DNA from: Pseudomonas putida
GTDB taxonomy: Bacteria > Pseudomonadota > Gammaproteobacteria > Pseudomonadales > Pseudomonadaceae
Reading direction: 5' to 3'
Assembly (NCBI RefSeq): GCF_003228315.1
Contig: NZ_CP029693.1
Span: 2,046,001-2,110,000, forward strand
DNA: 64,000 nucleotides
Shown: in pieces, positions 27,307-35,998 of the stretch
How positions within the stretch are numbered: the stretch's first letter is position 1
Layout: each line of letters begins with the position of its first letter
Notes under the pieces: model-generated
What the model saw: the letters and a program-made list of their open reading frames with translations, nothing else
Told to the model about the DNA's origin: nothing
Database searches by the model: none
Made by a program: the position numbers and the translations under genes

Positions 27307-28364
27307 GTGACGACATGAACATCAGCGAAATGCTCGCAGAACAAGTGAACCGACTCTTCACTGACCGTATCGATCGCCAGACCTGGGTCGATGCTGAAGA
27401 TGGTCGCCCGGCGACAGTCCTCTGGGCCGAGATCGAGCAGTTGGGCATCCCCCTCGCCATGTGTCAGGAACAGCATGGCGGCGCCGGCCTGAGCTGGACC
27501 GAGAGTGAACCGATGTTGCGTCTGTGTGGCACCCATGCGGTTCCTTTGCCCGTCGGGGAAACGGCCATCGCAGCGTGGGCGCTTTCCTGTGCCGGACTGC
27601 AAGTGCCTGAAGGTCCCATGGCGGTATCGACCAGCGTGTATCAACTGGATGGGCAAGATCGCTTGCTGGGTCGTGACCCGCAATTAAGCTGGTTGCCGCA
27701 GGTCGAGCATGTCGTATTGCTCGCCGAGCGCGAAGGCGACCTGTACCTATGCCTGGTTAGAGCCAGTGAAGGTGAGCAGCAAATAGTCGAAACCCTCGAC
27801 CGCCTTCCCTGCGCGCAATGGAACCTGAGCAACACGCGTCCCGAACAGTTTGCAGCCGCACCGCCAATACTTGGAACGAGCACGCTGCAACCGCTGATCG
27901 CTGTGCTCAGAAGCATTCAGATGGCCGGAGCTTTGGCTAAGGTGCTGGAGTTCTGTGTGGACTATGCCAACACCCGTGTGCAGTTCGGCAAACCGATCGG
28001 TAAGTTCCAGGCCATTCAGCACATGATTGCCGAGCTCGCCTCCCAAGCAGCGGCAGCCCAGGTTGCTGGCCTGTACGCGGCACGCATGATCGATGCAGGT
28101 AATCCGTTCCAGGCGGCGGCAGTGGCCAAGGCACTGGTTGGAAAGGCCGCAGGACGCGCTGCCGCCATGGCCCACCAGGTGTTTGGTGCCATTGGCGTGA
28201 CCGACGAGCACAGCCTTCACTACTACACCCGACGCCTGTGGCAATGGCGCGCGGATGCCGGTAGCGAACACTACTGGGCAGAACGTCTGGGCCAACAGAT
28301 TTTGGCTCGTGACGGTGCGGCCTTGTGGAGCAGGCTGACCCAACCGATGGAACAGTCTGCCTAG
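27303..28364 (+). CDS. Acyl-CoA dehydrogenase, subunit 2 of a likely heteromer
   Basis: Protein of 353 residues. The last half has the acyl-CoA dehydrogenase C-domain: NTRVQFGKPIGKFQAIQHMIAEL (region only), HQVFGAIGVTDEHSLHYYTRRLW. The middle FAD/acyl-binding strands are short and the GGTxEI motif of the partner is missing, as expected for the degenerate subunit of a heterotetramer. It overlaps the upstream dehydrogenase by four bases (ATGA). It is probably active only with that partner. It ends the plus-strand operon; a hairpin follows. Confidence 0.83.
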   Translation: MSDDMNISEMLAEQVNRLFTDRIDRQTWVDAEDGRPATVLWAEIEQLGIPLAMCQEQHGGAGLSWTESEPMLRLCGTHAVPLPVGETAIAAWALSCAGLQVPEGPMAVSTSVYQLDGQDRLLGRDPQLSWLPQVEHVVLLAEREGDLYLCLVRASEGEQQIVETLDRLPCAQWNLSNTRPEQFAAAPPILGTSTLQPLIAVLRSIQMAGALAKVLEFCVDYANTRVQFGKPIGKFQAIQHMIAELASQAAAAQVAGLYAARMIDAGNPFQAAAVAKALVGKAAGRAAAMAHQVFGAIGVTDEHSLHYYTRRLWQWRADAGSEHYWAERLGQQILARDGAALWSRLTQPMEQSA

Positions 28365-28375
28365 CATCAGGATGT

Positions 28376-28401
28376 TGTCGGCCTTGCTTGCAGGGCCGAC
28401 A
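28376..28401. terminator. Hairpin between convergent genes
   Basis: TGTCGGCC and GGCCGACA pair across a 10-base loop, between the acyl-CoA dehydrogenase stop (28364) and the folE stop (28421). There is no long T run. Confidence 0.6.
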
Positions 28402-28420
28402 CGCTCTCAGTTTCTTCGTA

Positions 28421-28981
28421 TCACTTCTGGCTTCTGATCAACTGCAAAAACTCTTGGCGAGTGTTGGCACATTCGCGCAACTGTCCGAGCATGACCGAGG
28501 TCGTCATCATTGAGTTCTGCTTTTCCACGCCGCGCATCATCATGCACAGGTGCTTGGCTTCAATCACCACGGCGACACCGACGGCATTGGTGACTTGCTG
28601 GACCGCTTCGGCAATCTGCCGAGTCAGGTTTTCCTGAATCTGCAGGCGGCGCGCAAACATATCGACGATGCGGGCAATCTTCGACAAGCCCAATACCTTG
28701 CCGGACGGAATGTAGGCCACATGCGCCTTGCCAATGAACGGCAGTAGATGGTGCTCGCACAACGAGTACAGCTCGATATCCTTGACGATCACCATTTCAT
28801 CGTTGTCCGACTCGAACAGCGCACCGTTGACGAGTTCTTCGACGGTTTTCTGGTAACCATTACACAAATACTGCATGGCCTTGGCCGCACGTTTTGGGGT
28901 GTCCAGCAACCCTTCACGTTCGACATTTTCACCAAGCCCCTGAAGGATGGCCTGATAGTGCTGCGACAACTGCTCGCTCAT
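28421..28981 (-). CDS. folE: GTP cyclohydrolase I
   Basis: Enzyme of 186 residues converting GTP to 7,8-dihydroneopterin triphosphate for folate or tetrahydropterin synthesis. [18 protein letters not shown] carries the zinc Cys and the two His, and KHLCMMMRG carries the second zinc Cys. The length fits bacterial FolE. ATG 28981 is used; the upstream extension has no family content. It is an odd guest in a catabolic cluster. Pseudomonas genomes often hold more than one folE, so this may be an extra copy, possibly supplying a pterin cofactor. No pterin-dependent hydroxylase is visible in the window. Confidence 0.93.
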   Translation of the reverse strand: MSEQLSQHYQAILQGLGENVEREGLLDTPKRAAKAMQYLCNGYQKTVEELVNGALFESDNDEMVIVKDIELYSLCEHHLLPFIGKAHVAYIPSGKVLGLSKIARIVDMFARRLQIQENLTRQIAEAVQQVTNAVGVAVVIEAKHLCMMMRGVEKQNSMMTTSVMLGQLRECANTRQEFLQLIRSQK

Positions 28982-29045
28982 ATCGCCCTCACGAAACCAC
29001 GCCGGCCAACACCTGCGCAGACAAATCAATCGACTGGAAGAAAGC

Positions 29046-29073
29046 GGGCTCGTTTAGCAAATCAAACGAGCCC
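29046..29073 (-). terminator. Hairpin terminator after the thiolase gene
   Basis: GGGCTCGTTT and AAACGAGCCC pair with an 8-base loop, 22 bases beyond the stop of the minus-strand thiolase gene and upstream of folE. On the minus strand a T-containing tail (GCTTTCTT) follows. Confidence 0.7.
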
Positions 29074-29094
29074 TTGGGCCTGGAGCGCTGCAGA

Positions 29095-30282
29095 TCAGAT
29101 CCTTTTCAGAATGGTGACGACGCAGGCGCCGCCCAACCCGACGTTGTGCTGCAGCCCCAGGCGTGCGCCAGGTACCTGGCGATCACCCGCCAACCCGCGT
29201 AAATGCCAGGACACTTCAGCAATTTGTGCCAGGCCCGTCGCCCCCAATGGATGCCCCTTGGACAACAGTCCGCCGGATGGGTTGGTGACCACCTTGCCCC
29301 CATAGGTGTTGTCGCCATCGAGAACGAAGCGTTCGCTGCCGCCTTCGGCGCACAAGCCCAGCGCCTCGTAGCTGATGATCTCATTGGATGAGAAGCAGTC
29401 ATGCAGCTCGACCAGATCCAGGTCCTGCGGCCCGACACCTGCTTGCGCATAGGCTTGCTGAGCAGCCCGCGAGGTCATGCCGGCACCGACCACTTGGATC
29501 ATGCTGCCGGACTCGTAGCTTTGCGGTCCGTCGGTGGTCAGGCTCATGCCGGCGATCTCCACGCAATTGGCCAGGCCATGTTTGCGTGCATAGGCTTCGG
29601 ACACCACCACTGTCGCTGCGGCGCCGCAGGTCGGCGGACAGCACATCAGGCGCGTCAATGGACCAAAAATGGCTGGCGAACCCATGACCTGCTCCAGGGT
29701 CAGCGGGTCAGTGAACAGTGCGTAAGGGTTGCGCCCGGCATGGCTGCGGGCCTTGACCGAAACCCGACCGAACAGCTCGGCAGTCACGTTGTATTTTTCC
29801 ATGTACTCGGCACCCGCCCCACCGAAGTACTGAGGCCCAGTGGGCGCCAGCTCGTCCCAGCCACGGATGCGTCGAGTGGCCTCATCGATACGCACAGTGA
29901 TTGGCGTGCGGGCAGCGGCGTCACTGCCAGCCAGGGCACCGGGATTCATTTGTTCGAAACCAACGGCCAAGGCAACATCGACAACCCCGCTCATGACCGC
30001 CTGACGCGCCAGAAACAAGGCCGAAGAGCCGCTGGCACAGGCGTTGTTGACGTTGATCACCGGAATCTGCGTCAACCCCGCATGGTATAGCGCCGTCTGC
30101 CCAGAGCAGGTGTCACCGGAAACGAAACCGGCATACGCCTGCTGTACCTGACCATATTCAATACCGGCATCCTTGAGGGCACTGGCAATCGCCTGTGCGC
30201 CCATGACGTCATACATTTCACTCTTGCCTGGCTTGGTGAACTTGACCATGCCAACACCGGCGACCAGAACTTTATTGCTCAT
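29095..30282 (-). CDS. Acyl-CoA thiolase, SCP-x type
   Basis: Thiolase of 395 residues with the nucleophile motif NNACASGSSALFLA near residue 90, LHDCFSSNEI, GHPLGATGLAQ with the catalytic His and a final VGLGGACVVTIL that places the second catalytic Cys. This is the full set for 3-ketoacyl-CoA thiolysis. Sterol-carrier-x-type thiolases handle branched or bulky acyl groups. ATG 30282 was chosen because GGAG lies six bases before it; a GTG 12 bases earlier has none. It follows the SDR at 30334-31197 by 51 bases on the same strand. Confidence 0.89.
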   Translation of the reverse strand: MSNKVLVAGVGMVKFTKPGKSEMYDVMGAQAIASALKDAGIEYGQVQQAYAGFVSGDTCSGQTALYHAGLTQIPVINVNNACASGSSALFLARQAVMSGVVDVALAVGFEQMNPGALAGSDAAARTPITVRIDEATRRIRGWDELAPTGPQYFGGAGAEYMEKYNVTAELFGRVSVKARSHAGRNPYALFTDPLTLEQVMGSPAIFGPLTRLMCCPPTCGAAATVVVSEAYARKHGLANCVEIAGMSLTTDGPQSYESGSMIQVVGAGMTSRAAQQAYAQAGVGPQDLDLVELHDCFSSNEIISYEALGLCAEGGSERFVLDGDNTYGGKVVTNPSGGLLSKGHPLGATGLAQIAEVSWHLRGLAGDRQVPGARLGLQHNVGLGGACVVTILKRI

Positions 30283-30333
30283 GCTGTTCTCCACAGGACG
30301 ATGCGCGTCCGAGATGAGTTGATCGGTGCTTGC

Positions 30334-31197
30334 TTAACGAGCGAAATCCATGATGGTCAGGGCAGTTTCCGAGCGGAAAACCTTGTCCTCTTCAGCGGCC
30401 AGACGCTGGGCACTGAACTGCGGATCGACGCCACCACCACGAATGCCTTCAGCCGACACCAGCTTCAGTTCTCGCACGCTCTGACCAGAAGCAAACAGGC
30501 AATGCCCGGTGCGCTGACCGGATAGCTCACTGACCATGTAAAGCACCACCTGGGCCACATGCTCGGGCGCCAACTGAGCCTTGCTGATTTCGTCCATCAA
30601 TGGCGCGGTCAGCGCGGAAACCGCGGCCGGTGCGAGCGTCCAGACCCGCACGCCGAATTTGGCAGCCTCGATCGCCAGCACATTGGAGAAGCCCCAGGCA
30701 CCACATTTGGACGCTGCGTAGTTGGCCTGGCCAAAATTGCCAACCAGCCCGGACGTGGAAGAGGTGTTGACGATGACCCCGCCACCGTTCTCCTTCATCC
30801 AGCCAAATACCGGTTGAGTGACGGCGTACATGCTCTTGAGGTTGACCGCGATGACTGCATCCCAATCCGCTTCGCTCAACTTGAGGAACGATTTGTCGCG
30901 AAGGATCCCGGCGTTGTTGATCAGGATATCGGCGCGTCCGAAATGCTCCAGTGCGGTTGCGCACAAGGTCTGACCGCCTTCGACGGTCGAGATGTCCTGG
31001 GTGTGGGCGACTGCCTGACCACCGCTATCGCGTATCCCCTGCGCCACTGACTCGGCAATATAGGCACCGTTTTCGTCACGCCCCAGGTCATTGACCACAA
31101 TGGCCGCGCCCTCGGCGGCTAGCAACGTTGCATAGGCAGCACCCAGCCCGCGCCCGGCACCGGTGATGATTGCGACTTTCCCACTCAATAAAGCCAT
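30334..31197 (-). CDS. 3-hydroxyacyl-CoA dehydrogenase, MFE-2-type SDR
   Basis: SDR of 287 residues with TGAGRGLGAAYA near residue 12, VVNDLGRDENG after the second strand, NNAGILRDKSF, SSTSGLVGNFGQANYAASK with the catalytic Ser, Tyr and Lys. NDLG and LRDKSF are hallmarks of the dehydrogenase unit of peroxisomal multifunctional enzyme 2, so (3R)-hydroxyacyl-CoA oxidation is likely. The C-terminal 60 residues extend beyond the SDR core. It is divergent from the MaoC hydratase at 31391, which would make its substrate. A paralogue is at 35055-35957. Confidence 0.88.
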   Translation of the reverse strand: MALLSGKVAIITGAGRGLGAAYATLLAAEGAAIVVNDLGRDENGAYIAESVAQGIRDSGGQAVAHTQDISTVEGGQTLCATALEHFGRADILINNAGILRDKSFLKLSEADWDAVIAVNLKSMYAVTQPVFGWMKENGGGVIVNTSSTSGLVGNFGQANYAASKCGAWGFSNVLAIEAAKFGVRVWTLAPAAVSALTAPLMDEISKAQLAPEHVAQVVLYMVSELSGQRTGHCLFASGQSVRELKLVSAEGIRGGGVDPQFSAQRLAAEEDKVFRSETALTIMDFAR

Positions 31198-31313
31198 TGT
31201 CTGTCTCCAAAACGTTCTTGTTATGAGCGAGGCCTCGGACACCCAACTGAACCTCAGTCACTAATTTATGACGAATGGCCTGTTTTTAGCGGCCCCACAT
31301 GAATACTACACCG

Positions 31314-31338
31314 CATAACTGACTATTTGACAGTTTTA
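31314..31338. promoter_or_regulatory. Putative regulon operator, copy 7
   Basis: The left arm CATAACTGACTA matches 9 of 12 positions and the right arm TTGACAGTTTTA 8 of 12. It lies between the divergent SDR (start 31197) and MaoC (start 31391) genes. Confidence 0.5.
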
Positions 31339-31390
31339 ATGTTAAAGGCAATGCTATGGCTCAGCAACCACCCTGGCCGAGGAATAAAAC

Positions 31391-32260
31391 GTGTCTCTCG
31401 ATTACCAACGTATAAAAAACTGGTCCATTCCAGAGGCCAGACAAACCTACAGCGAACGCGACACCATCCTTTATGCATTGGGTGTCGGTGCCGCTACCTG
31501 CAACCCTCTCGCCGCCGAGGACCTGCAGTACGTCTACGAGCCTGGCTTGAAGGCGTTGCCGACCATGGCCAGCATCCTGGCCGGCGGCGCATCCTGGCTG
31601 GCCGATCCGGAAACCGGAATTGACCTGAGCAAGGTCCTGCATGGCGAACAGTTCCTGACCCTGCATCAGCCCCTTCCCGCTCACGGTGAAGTGATCGGCC
31701 GTGACCAGGTCGACGAAATTTTCGACAAGGGTGCTGACAAGGGTGCGGTGATGTACATGTCGCGGCGCATCTACTGCGCGCGCACTGAAACGCTACTGGC
31801 GACCTCGAAGTGGTCGACCTTCATGCGTGGCAACGGCGGCTTCGGTGGCTCGGCCGAAGGCCAGCCCAAGCCGCACCCAATCCCTACAGACCGGCCTTGC
31901 GATTTGAGCATCGAGCTGGAAAGCCGTCCTGAGCAGGCCGTGATTTATCGCCTGTCCGGAGATTTGAATCCCTTGCACATCGACCCGGCCTTTTCCGCCC
32001 TCGCCGGTTTCGACAAGCCGATCCTGCACGGCATGAGCAGCTATGGAATGGCTGGCAGGGCACTGATCAAGTTGCTTTGCGACAACGACCCCGCTCGACT
32101 GCGGGAGCTGAACCTGCGCTTCGCCGCACCTATGTATCCCGGTGAAACGTTGCGTATCGAAGCCTGGCGCGAAGGCCCTGGCCAGGCCTCTTTCAGAGTG
32201 ATTGCTACACAGCGCGACATCACCATCCTCAACAACGGTTACGTTGAGTTCGACGCATGA
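31391..32260 (+). CDS. MaoC-type 2-enoyl-CoA hydratase (hydratase 2)
   Basis: Double hot-dog protein of 289 residues that adds water to a trans-2-enoyl-CoA to give the (3R)-hydroxyacyl-CoA. The C-terminal half holds the hydratase-2 motif YRLSGDLNPLHIDP near residue 190, with catalytic Asp and His, followed by KPILHGMSSYGMAGRAL. The N-terminal half is the inactive hot-dog that binds the acyl chain. Start is GTG 31391. The pair of MaoC and divergent MFE-2-type SDR gives two successive beta-oxidation steps. It overlaps or abuts the crotonase gene. Confidence 0.89.
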   Translation: MSLDYQRIKNWSIPEARQTYSERDTILYALGVGAATCNPLAAEDLQYVYEPGLKALPTMASILAGGASWLADPETGIDLSKVLHGEQFLTLHQPLPAHGEVIGRDQVDEIFDKGADKGAVMYMSRRIYCARTETLLATSKWSTFMRGNGGFGGSAEGQPKPHPIPTDRPCDLSIELESRPEQAVIYRLSGDLNPLHIDPAFSALAGFDKPILHGMSSYGMAGRALIKLLCDNDPARLRELNLRFAAPMYPGETLRIEAWREGPGQASFRVIATQRDITILNNGYVEFDA

Positions 32261-32280
32261 CTGACAACAGGAAAACCATC

Positions 32281-33081
32281 ATGGAATACCAAGACATCAG
32301 CTACGAAATCATCGGCCACGTGGCCCGCATCAGTCATAACCGGCCAGGCAACGCCAACGCCGAATCGGAAAACTTGCTCGCCGAACTCGACCACGCTCTG
32401 GATCTGGCGAAAAAGGACGACAATGTCCGCGTGCTTATCATTGGCGCCATAGGCAAGCACTTTTCGGCCGGGCACGACTTGATGGATGGCATGGAAAAAC
32501 GCGGCGAATTCTCGCCCGAGCAGCACTGGCTGTGGGAAAGCGAACACTACCTGGGCAACGCTCTGCGCATCTGGGACTTTCCAAAACCAACGATCGCTCA
32601 AGTACAAGGTGCCTGCATCGCCGGTGGTTTCATGGTCGCCAACATGTGCGACATCATGATCGCTGCCGACGACGCCTTCTTCAGCGACCCGGTCGCCCAT
32701 AGCCTGGCTGCGGCCTCGGTGGAAACACTGGTCCATCCTTGGGTAATGGGCATTCGCAAAGCCAAGGAATTTCTGTTCACCGGGCAGAAAATCAGCGCAA
32801 GCGAAGCCAAGGAATGGGGCATGGTCAACCATGTGGTGCCACGCGCGGAACTTGAGCAATACACCATGAACATGGCCGAGCACATCGCCAAGGCACCCCC
32901 CATTGGCTTGCGCATGCTCAAGCGTTCGATCAATCGTTCGGCTGACATCATGGGTTTCCGCAATTCGATCATGGCGCACTTCGACACTCACATCCTCAGC
33001 ACCTCGACCAACGAGCACTACGCCGTAGCCGCCGCTGGCATGCGCGCCTCGCTCGAAGCCGCCAAGAAAGCCCAATCCTGA
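32281..33081 (+). CDS. Crotonase-fold enoyl-CoA hydratase-like protein
   Basis: Crotonase-superfamily protein of 266 residues. The oxyanion-hole segments are GKHFSAGHDL near residue 60 and GACIAGGFMVANMCDIMIA near residue 110. Aligned with rat enoyl-CoA hydratase, both catalytic Glu positions are replaced: Met in AGGFMVA and Val in FSDPVA. Simple hydration is therefore unlikely; isomerase, hydrolase or C-C-cleaving activity is possible. An in-frame ATG at 32257 overlaps the MaoC stop (ATGA). ATG 32281 is preferred for its AGGA, but the choice is open. A GC hairpin follows. Confidence 0.84.
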   Translation: MEYQDISYEIIGHVARISHNRPGNANAESENLLAELDHALDLAKKDDNVRVLIIGAIGKHFSAGHDLMDGMEKRGEFSPEQHWLWESEHYLGNALRIWDFPKPTIAQVQGACIAGGFMVANMCDIMIAADDAFFSDPVAHSLAAASVETLVHPWVMGIRKAKEFLFTGQKISASEAKEWGMVNHVVPRAELEQYTMNMAEHIAKAPPIGLRMLKRSINRSADIMGFRNSIMAHFDTHILSTSTNEHYAVAAAGMRASLEAAKKAQS

Positions 33082-33089
33082 GCCCCAAC

Positions 33090-33111
33090 GGGCAGGCCTG
33101 CGGGCCTGCCC
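33090..33111 (+). terminator. GC hairpin after the crotonase gene
   Basis: GGGCAGGCC and GGCCTGCCC form a 9-bp stem with a 4-base loop, with no T run. It lies inside the operon between the crotonase and the next MaoC gene, so it may act as an attenuator or RNA-stabilising element rather than a full stop. Confidence 0.45.
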
Positions 33112-33139
33112 ATCCGTGTCATCGCCTGGAGCAACCGTA

Positions 33140-33991
33140 GTGTCCCTTGATTATCAAACGCTAATGAACTGGCCGTTTGCGGCCTCCACTCGCACCTACG
33201 GCAGAGCTGACAGCATTCGCTTCGCCAAAGGTTTCGGTGCGGGCGTCGACCCCAGCTGGCAGGATATTGATAGCCGCTTTATCGATGACAACCCGGCATT
33301 GACTGGCCTGCCAATGAGTGCCGTAGCCTTGGCTGATGGTGAGTTCTGGCAGCAAGATCCGCGCAGCGGGATCGTCTGGCAGCAGATGGTGCATGCCCAG
33401 GAGAGCCTGCGTGTACATCGCCCTCTGCCGGTAGAAGGAAGCGTGGTACTGACCCAGAAGATTAAAGACGTGTTCGATCGAGGGGATAAAGGTGCCTTGA
33501 TGGTACAGGAGCAACTGCTCAGCGATGAGCAGGGTAATCCGTTGGTGAGCATCGAAGTGACCACGGTATTACGTGGTAACGGCGGTTTTGGCGGCCAGCC
33601 GCAACCCTCACAGCGCCCAGAAGCCATTCCTGATCGCCGTCCTGATTGCACGCTGGAAATCCGCACCCCCGAGGGCGCCGACACCTTGTTCCGGTTATCG
33701 GCCGACATTGCGGTCGCCGCGCAGGCGCAAGCGGACACGCAGCAATACATGCTGCGCGGATTGGGCTGTTTTGGTTTGGCCGGGCGAGGTGCTTTGCTAA
33801 TGGCCTGCGACAATGAACCCGATCGCCTGCGCGCCATTGGCGTGCGCTATGCCGGGCCGATGCTGACAAGTGAAACCATGCGCATCGACTTGTGGCACGT
33901 GCGCTCGGGTTTTGCGCTGTTCAAGATGCACGCCTGCGAACGCGATGCGCCGGTGCTGAGCCACGGCTTCATCGAGTTCGACCCAGCCTGA
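33140..33991 (+). CDS. MaoC-like protein with lost catalytic motif
   Basis: Double hot-dog protein of 283 residues, clearly homologous to the MaoC at 31391 (SLDYQTLMNWPF start, RGNGGFGG linker, AGPMLTSETMRI end). The active-site segment that reads SGDLNPLHIDP in that protein reads SADIAVAAQAQAD here, so the general acid/base Asp and His are gone. It may be a structural or acyl-binding partner of an active MaoC protein, or an enzyme with new chemistry. GTG 33140 was chosen because GGAG is eight bases upstream. It ends three bases before the convergent TetR stop. Confidence 0.82.
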   Translation: MSLDYQTLMNWPFAASTRTYGRADSIRFAKGFGAGVDPSWQDIDSRFIDDNPALTGLPMSAVALADGEFWQQDPRSGIVWQQMVHAQESLRVHRPLPVEGSVVLTQKIKDVFDRGDKGALMVQEQLLSDEQGNPLVSIEVTTVLRGNGGFGGQPQPSQRPEAIPDRRPDCTLEIRTPEGADTLFRLSADIAVAAQAQADTQQYMLRGLGCFGLAGRGALLMACDNEPDRLRAIGVRYAGPMLTSETMRIDLWHVRSGFALFKMHACERDAPVLSHGFIEFDPA

Positions 33992-33993
33992 AA

Positions 33994-34740
33994 TCAAGGC
34001 TGGGGTTCAGTCTCCTCCGGGGCCACAGCGTCTTCAGCTGTGGCTTTGGAAGCGCCATTTTTGGGTTTGGTCAGAGCTGCCGCCCTCATGCTGGCACTGT
34101 CGGTGGGTTGCCCGATCAGAGTCTGTACGACTATTCGAGCAATGGCCGCATTGACACGCTTGGCACCAAGCCCTCGCTCCATGACCACCGGGTCCAACGC
34201 CGCCAAGCGCTCCATTGCCGCATGCAATACAGTGGCCTCTGCATATGCGTCGCTTTTTTTGCGTCCGCCCATGGGTGGATTGACCGCAAGGATCAGCTTG
34301 GCAAAGCGTTCGATGAACGGGATATAGGTGTTCATTCGCAGCTCTTCGAAACGAGGGTCGCCACGGTCTGCTTCCAGGTTTCGATAACGCAACACCTCGC
34401 GATGACGGCTCCAGACCATGTTCAATGATTCGATAATACCCAGCGCTTCTTCCTCGTAACGCGCAGGGTTCCAAGGCTTTTCAAGCAAACGTGCTACTTC
34501 AGCCATCTCCTCGCCGGCATCAAGACTCAGCGCATACAGCACATCCTGCACATCATCGAAATACATATAAAAGCTTGCCGATGACGTACTCGCCGCCTTG
34601 GCAATGGCCACTGCGGTGATATCCGGCAGCGGGTGCGTATAGAGCAATCGGCGTGTGGCGGACATCAGCCGCTGCCGGGTTTCCAAGCCTTTGCGTCCGA
34701 GCGTCTGGCCCTGCTTGTTCATCGTGACGTCGTTTGCCAT
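33994..34740 (-). CDS. TetR/AcrR-family regulator, probable master regulator of the cluster
   Basis: Protein of 248 residues. The N-terminal HTH is at about residues 20-65 (ITAVAIAKAASTSSASFYMYFDD, region only), followed by a helical ligand-binding domain. The last 40 residues are a charged, low-complexity tail. TetR proteins in such clusters are usually repressors released by a CoA-thioester. Operator copy 8, the best palindrome, lies in the 314-base gap between this gene and the divergent SDR at 35055, which fits autoregulation. That this protein binds all eleven copies is inferred. Confidence 0.88.
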   Translation of the reverse strand: MANDVTMNKQGQTLGRKGLETRQRLMSATRRLLYTHPLPDITAVAIAKAASTSSASFYMYFDDVQDVLYALSLDAGEEMAEVARLLEKPWNPARYEEEALGIIESLNMVWSRHREVLRYRNLEADRGDPRFEELRMNTYIPFIERFAKLILAVNPPMGGRKKSDAYAEATVLHAAMERLAALDPVVMERGLGAKRVNAAIARIVVQTLIGQPTDSASMRAAALTKPKNGASKATAEDAVAPEETEPQP

Positions 34741-34957
34741 GGGTTGAGTCTCGCTCCATCAAATCGAAAAAATACGGGTATCGCTGATCCGAAAACAAAA
34801 AAGCTGCATCAACCGGTTCTTGGCTCCAATCGGCTCCAAAAAACAACAATCGAACAGCTATTGGTGAAAACTATACAAACTGGCCTGCGCACGCAACTGT
34901 TGTTTCCCTATCGATTCTCTACCGAAACGGCAAAACGACAGCTTGCCGTACAAAATC

Positions 34958-34982
34958 AATAACTGACATAATGCCAGTTATT
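34958..34982. promoter_or_regulatory. Putative regulon operator, copy 8 (best palindrome)
   Basis: The left arm AATAACTGACAT and right arm ATGCCAGTTATT pair at all positions except one mismatch pair, separated by a single base. It lies 218 bases from the TetR start (34740) and 73 bases before the SDR start (35055). It serves as the reference for the motif. Confidence 0.65.
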
Positions 34983-35054
34983 ATGATAGCGTCACCCAGC
35001 CAAGCCGATACACAACCCAAATCGGAAACCGCACTCAAAACGCAGGAGACGGGC

Positions 35055-35957
35055 ATGCCATCCATGGTTCAAGACAAAGTCGTCGTTATCACCGGAGCCG
35101 GTAGCGGTATCGGCCGCGAATATGCTCTCGCTTTTGCCGCGGAGGGCGCGCGGGTGGTCGTCAATGATCTGGGGCGCACCCCGGATGGCGGCAGCGCTGC
35201 CGAGGCAGTCGCCGAAGAAATACGCCAGGCGGGTGGTGAAGCCGTGGCCAGCATTGAGAGCGTAGCCCAGTGGGACTCCGCACACCGCATCGTCGAATGT
35301 GCACTGGATCAGTTCGGTCGAATCGATACGGTCATCAACAACGCCGGCATTGTGCGCGACCGCTTCTTCTTCAAGATGAGCCTTGAAGAATGGCAGGCGG
35401 TGGTCGACGTGCACCTCAATGGCTCGTTCTACGTCGCCCGTGCCGCCGCCCCCTATTTCAAGGAGCAGGCCAGCGGTAGCTACATCCATATGACCTCCAC
35501 CAGTGGCCTGATCGGCAACCCCGGACAAGCCAACTACGCAGCAGCCAAAATGGCCGTGGTCGGGCTCTCCAAAAGCATCGCACTGGACATGAAGCGCTAC
35601 AACGTGCGTTCGAACTGCATCGCCCCCTGGGCGTGGACCGCCATGACCGCTTCAGTGCCGACCGACACCCCCGAAGCCGCTGCGCGCATGGAAAAACTCA
35701 AACTCATGGAGCCGCGCAAGATTGCCCCGTTGGCCGTGTACCTGGCGAGCGACGCGGGGGCCGGTGTTTCCGGGCAGATTTTCGGTGTGCGCGCTAACGA
35801 GATTTATCTGTTCTCGCAATCCCGGGTCATCCGCTCGGTGCATCGCAGCGAGGGCTGGACCGCAGAAACCATCGCCGAGCACGCGATACCGGCCATGCAG
35901 ACCTCCTTTTATGCGAACACGCCATCACCAGAGCTGACTACCTGGGATCCGATCTGA
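35055..35957 (+). CDS. 3-hydroxyacyl-CoA dehydrogenase, MFE-2-type SDR
   Basis: SDR of 300 residues with TGAGSGIGREYA, VVNDLGRTPDG, NNAGIVRDRFFFKM, TSTSGLIGNPGQANYAAAK. The NDLG and VRD segments match MFE-2-type dehydrogenases, as in the paralogue at 30334-31197. The C-terminal extension (about residues 250-300) carries a SRVIRSVHRSEGW segment typical of the group. ATG 35055 has AGGAG six bases upstream; the ATG at 34971 lies inside operator copy 8 and is rejected. It is the first gene of an operon with a single hot-dog MaoC, a Zn dehydrogenase, rubredoxin and its reductase. Confidence 0.88.
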   Translation: MPSMVQDKVVVITGAGSGIGREYALAFAAEGARVVVNDLGRTPDGGSAAEAVAEEIRQAGGEAVASIESVAQWDSAHRIVECALDQFGRIDTVINNAGIVRDRFFFKMSLEEWQAVVDVHLNGSFYVARAAAPYFKEQASGSYIHMTSTSGLIGNPGQANYAAAKMAVVGLSKSIALDMKRYNVRSNCIAPWAWTAMTASVPTDTPEAAARMEKLKLMEPRKIAPLAVYLASDAGAGVSGQIFGVRANEIYLFSQSRVIRSVHRSEGWTAETIAEHAIPAMQTSFYANTPSPELTTWDPI

Positions 35958-35998
35958 TCCCTCGTTCCCGACTTTGCAACCAGACACGAGATAACAAG

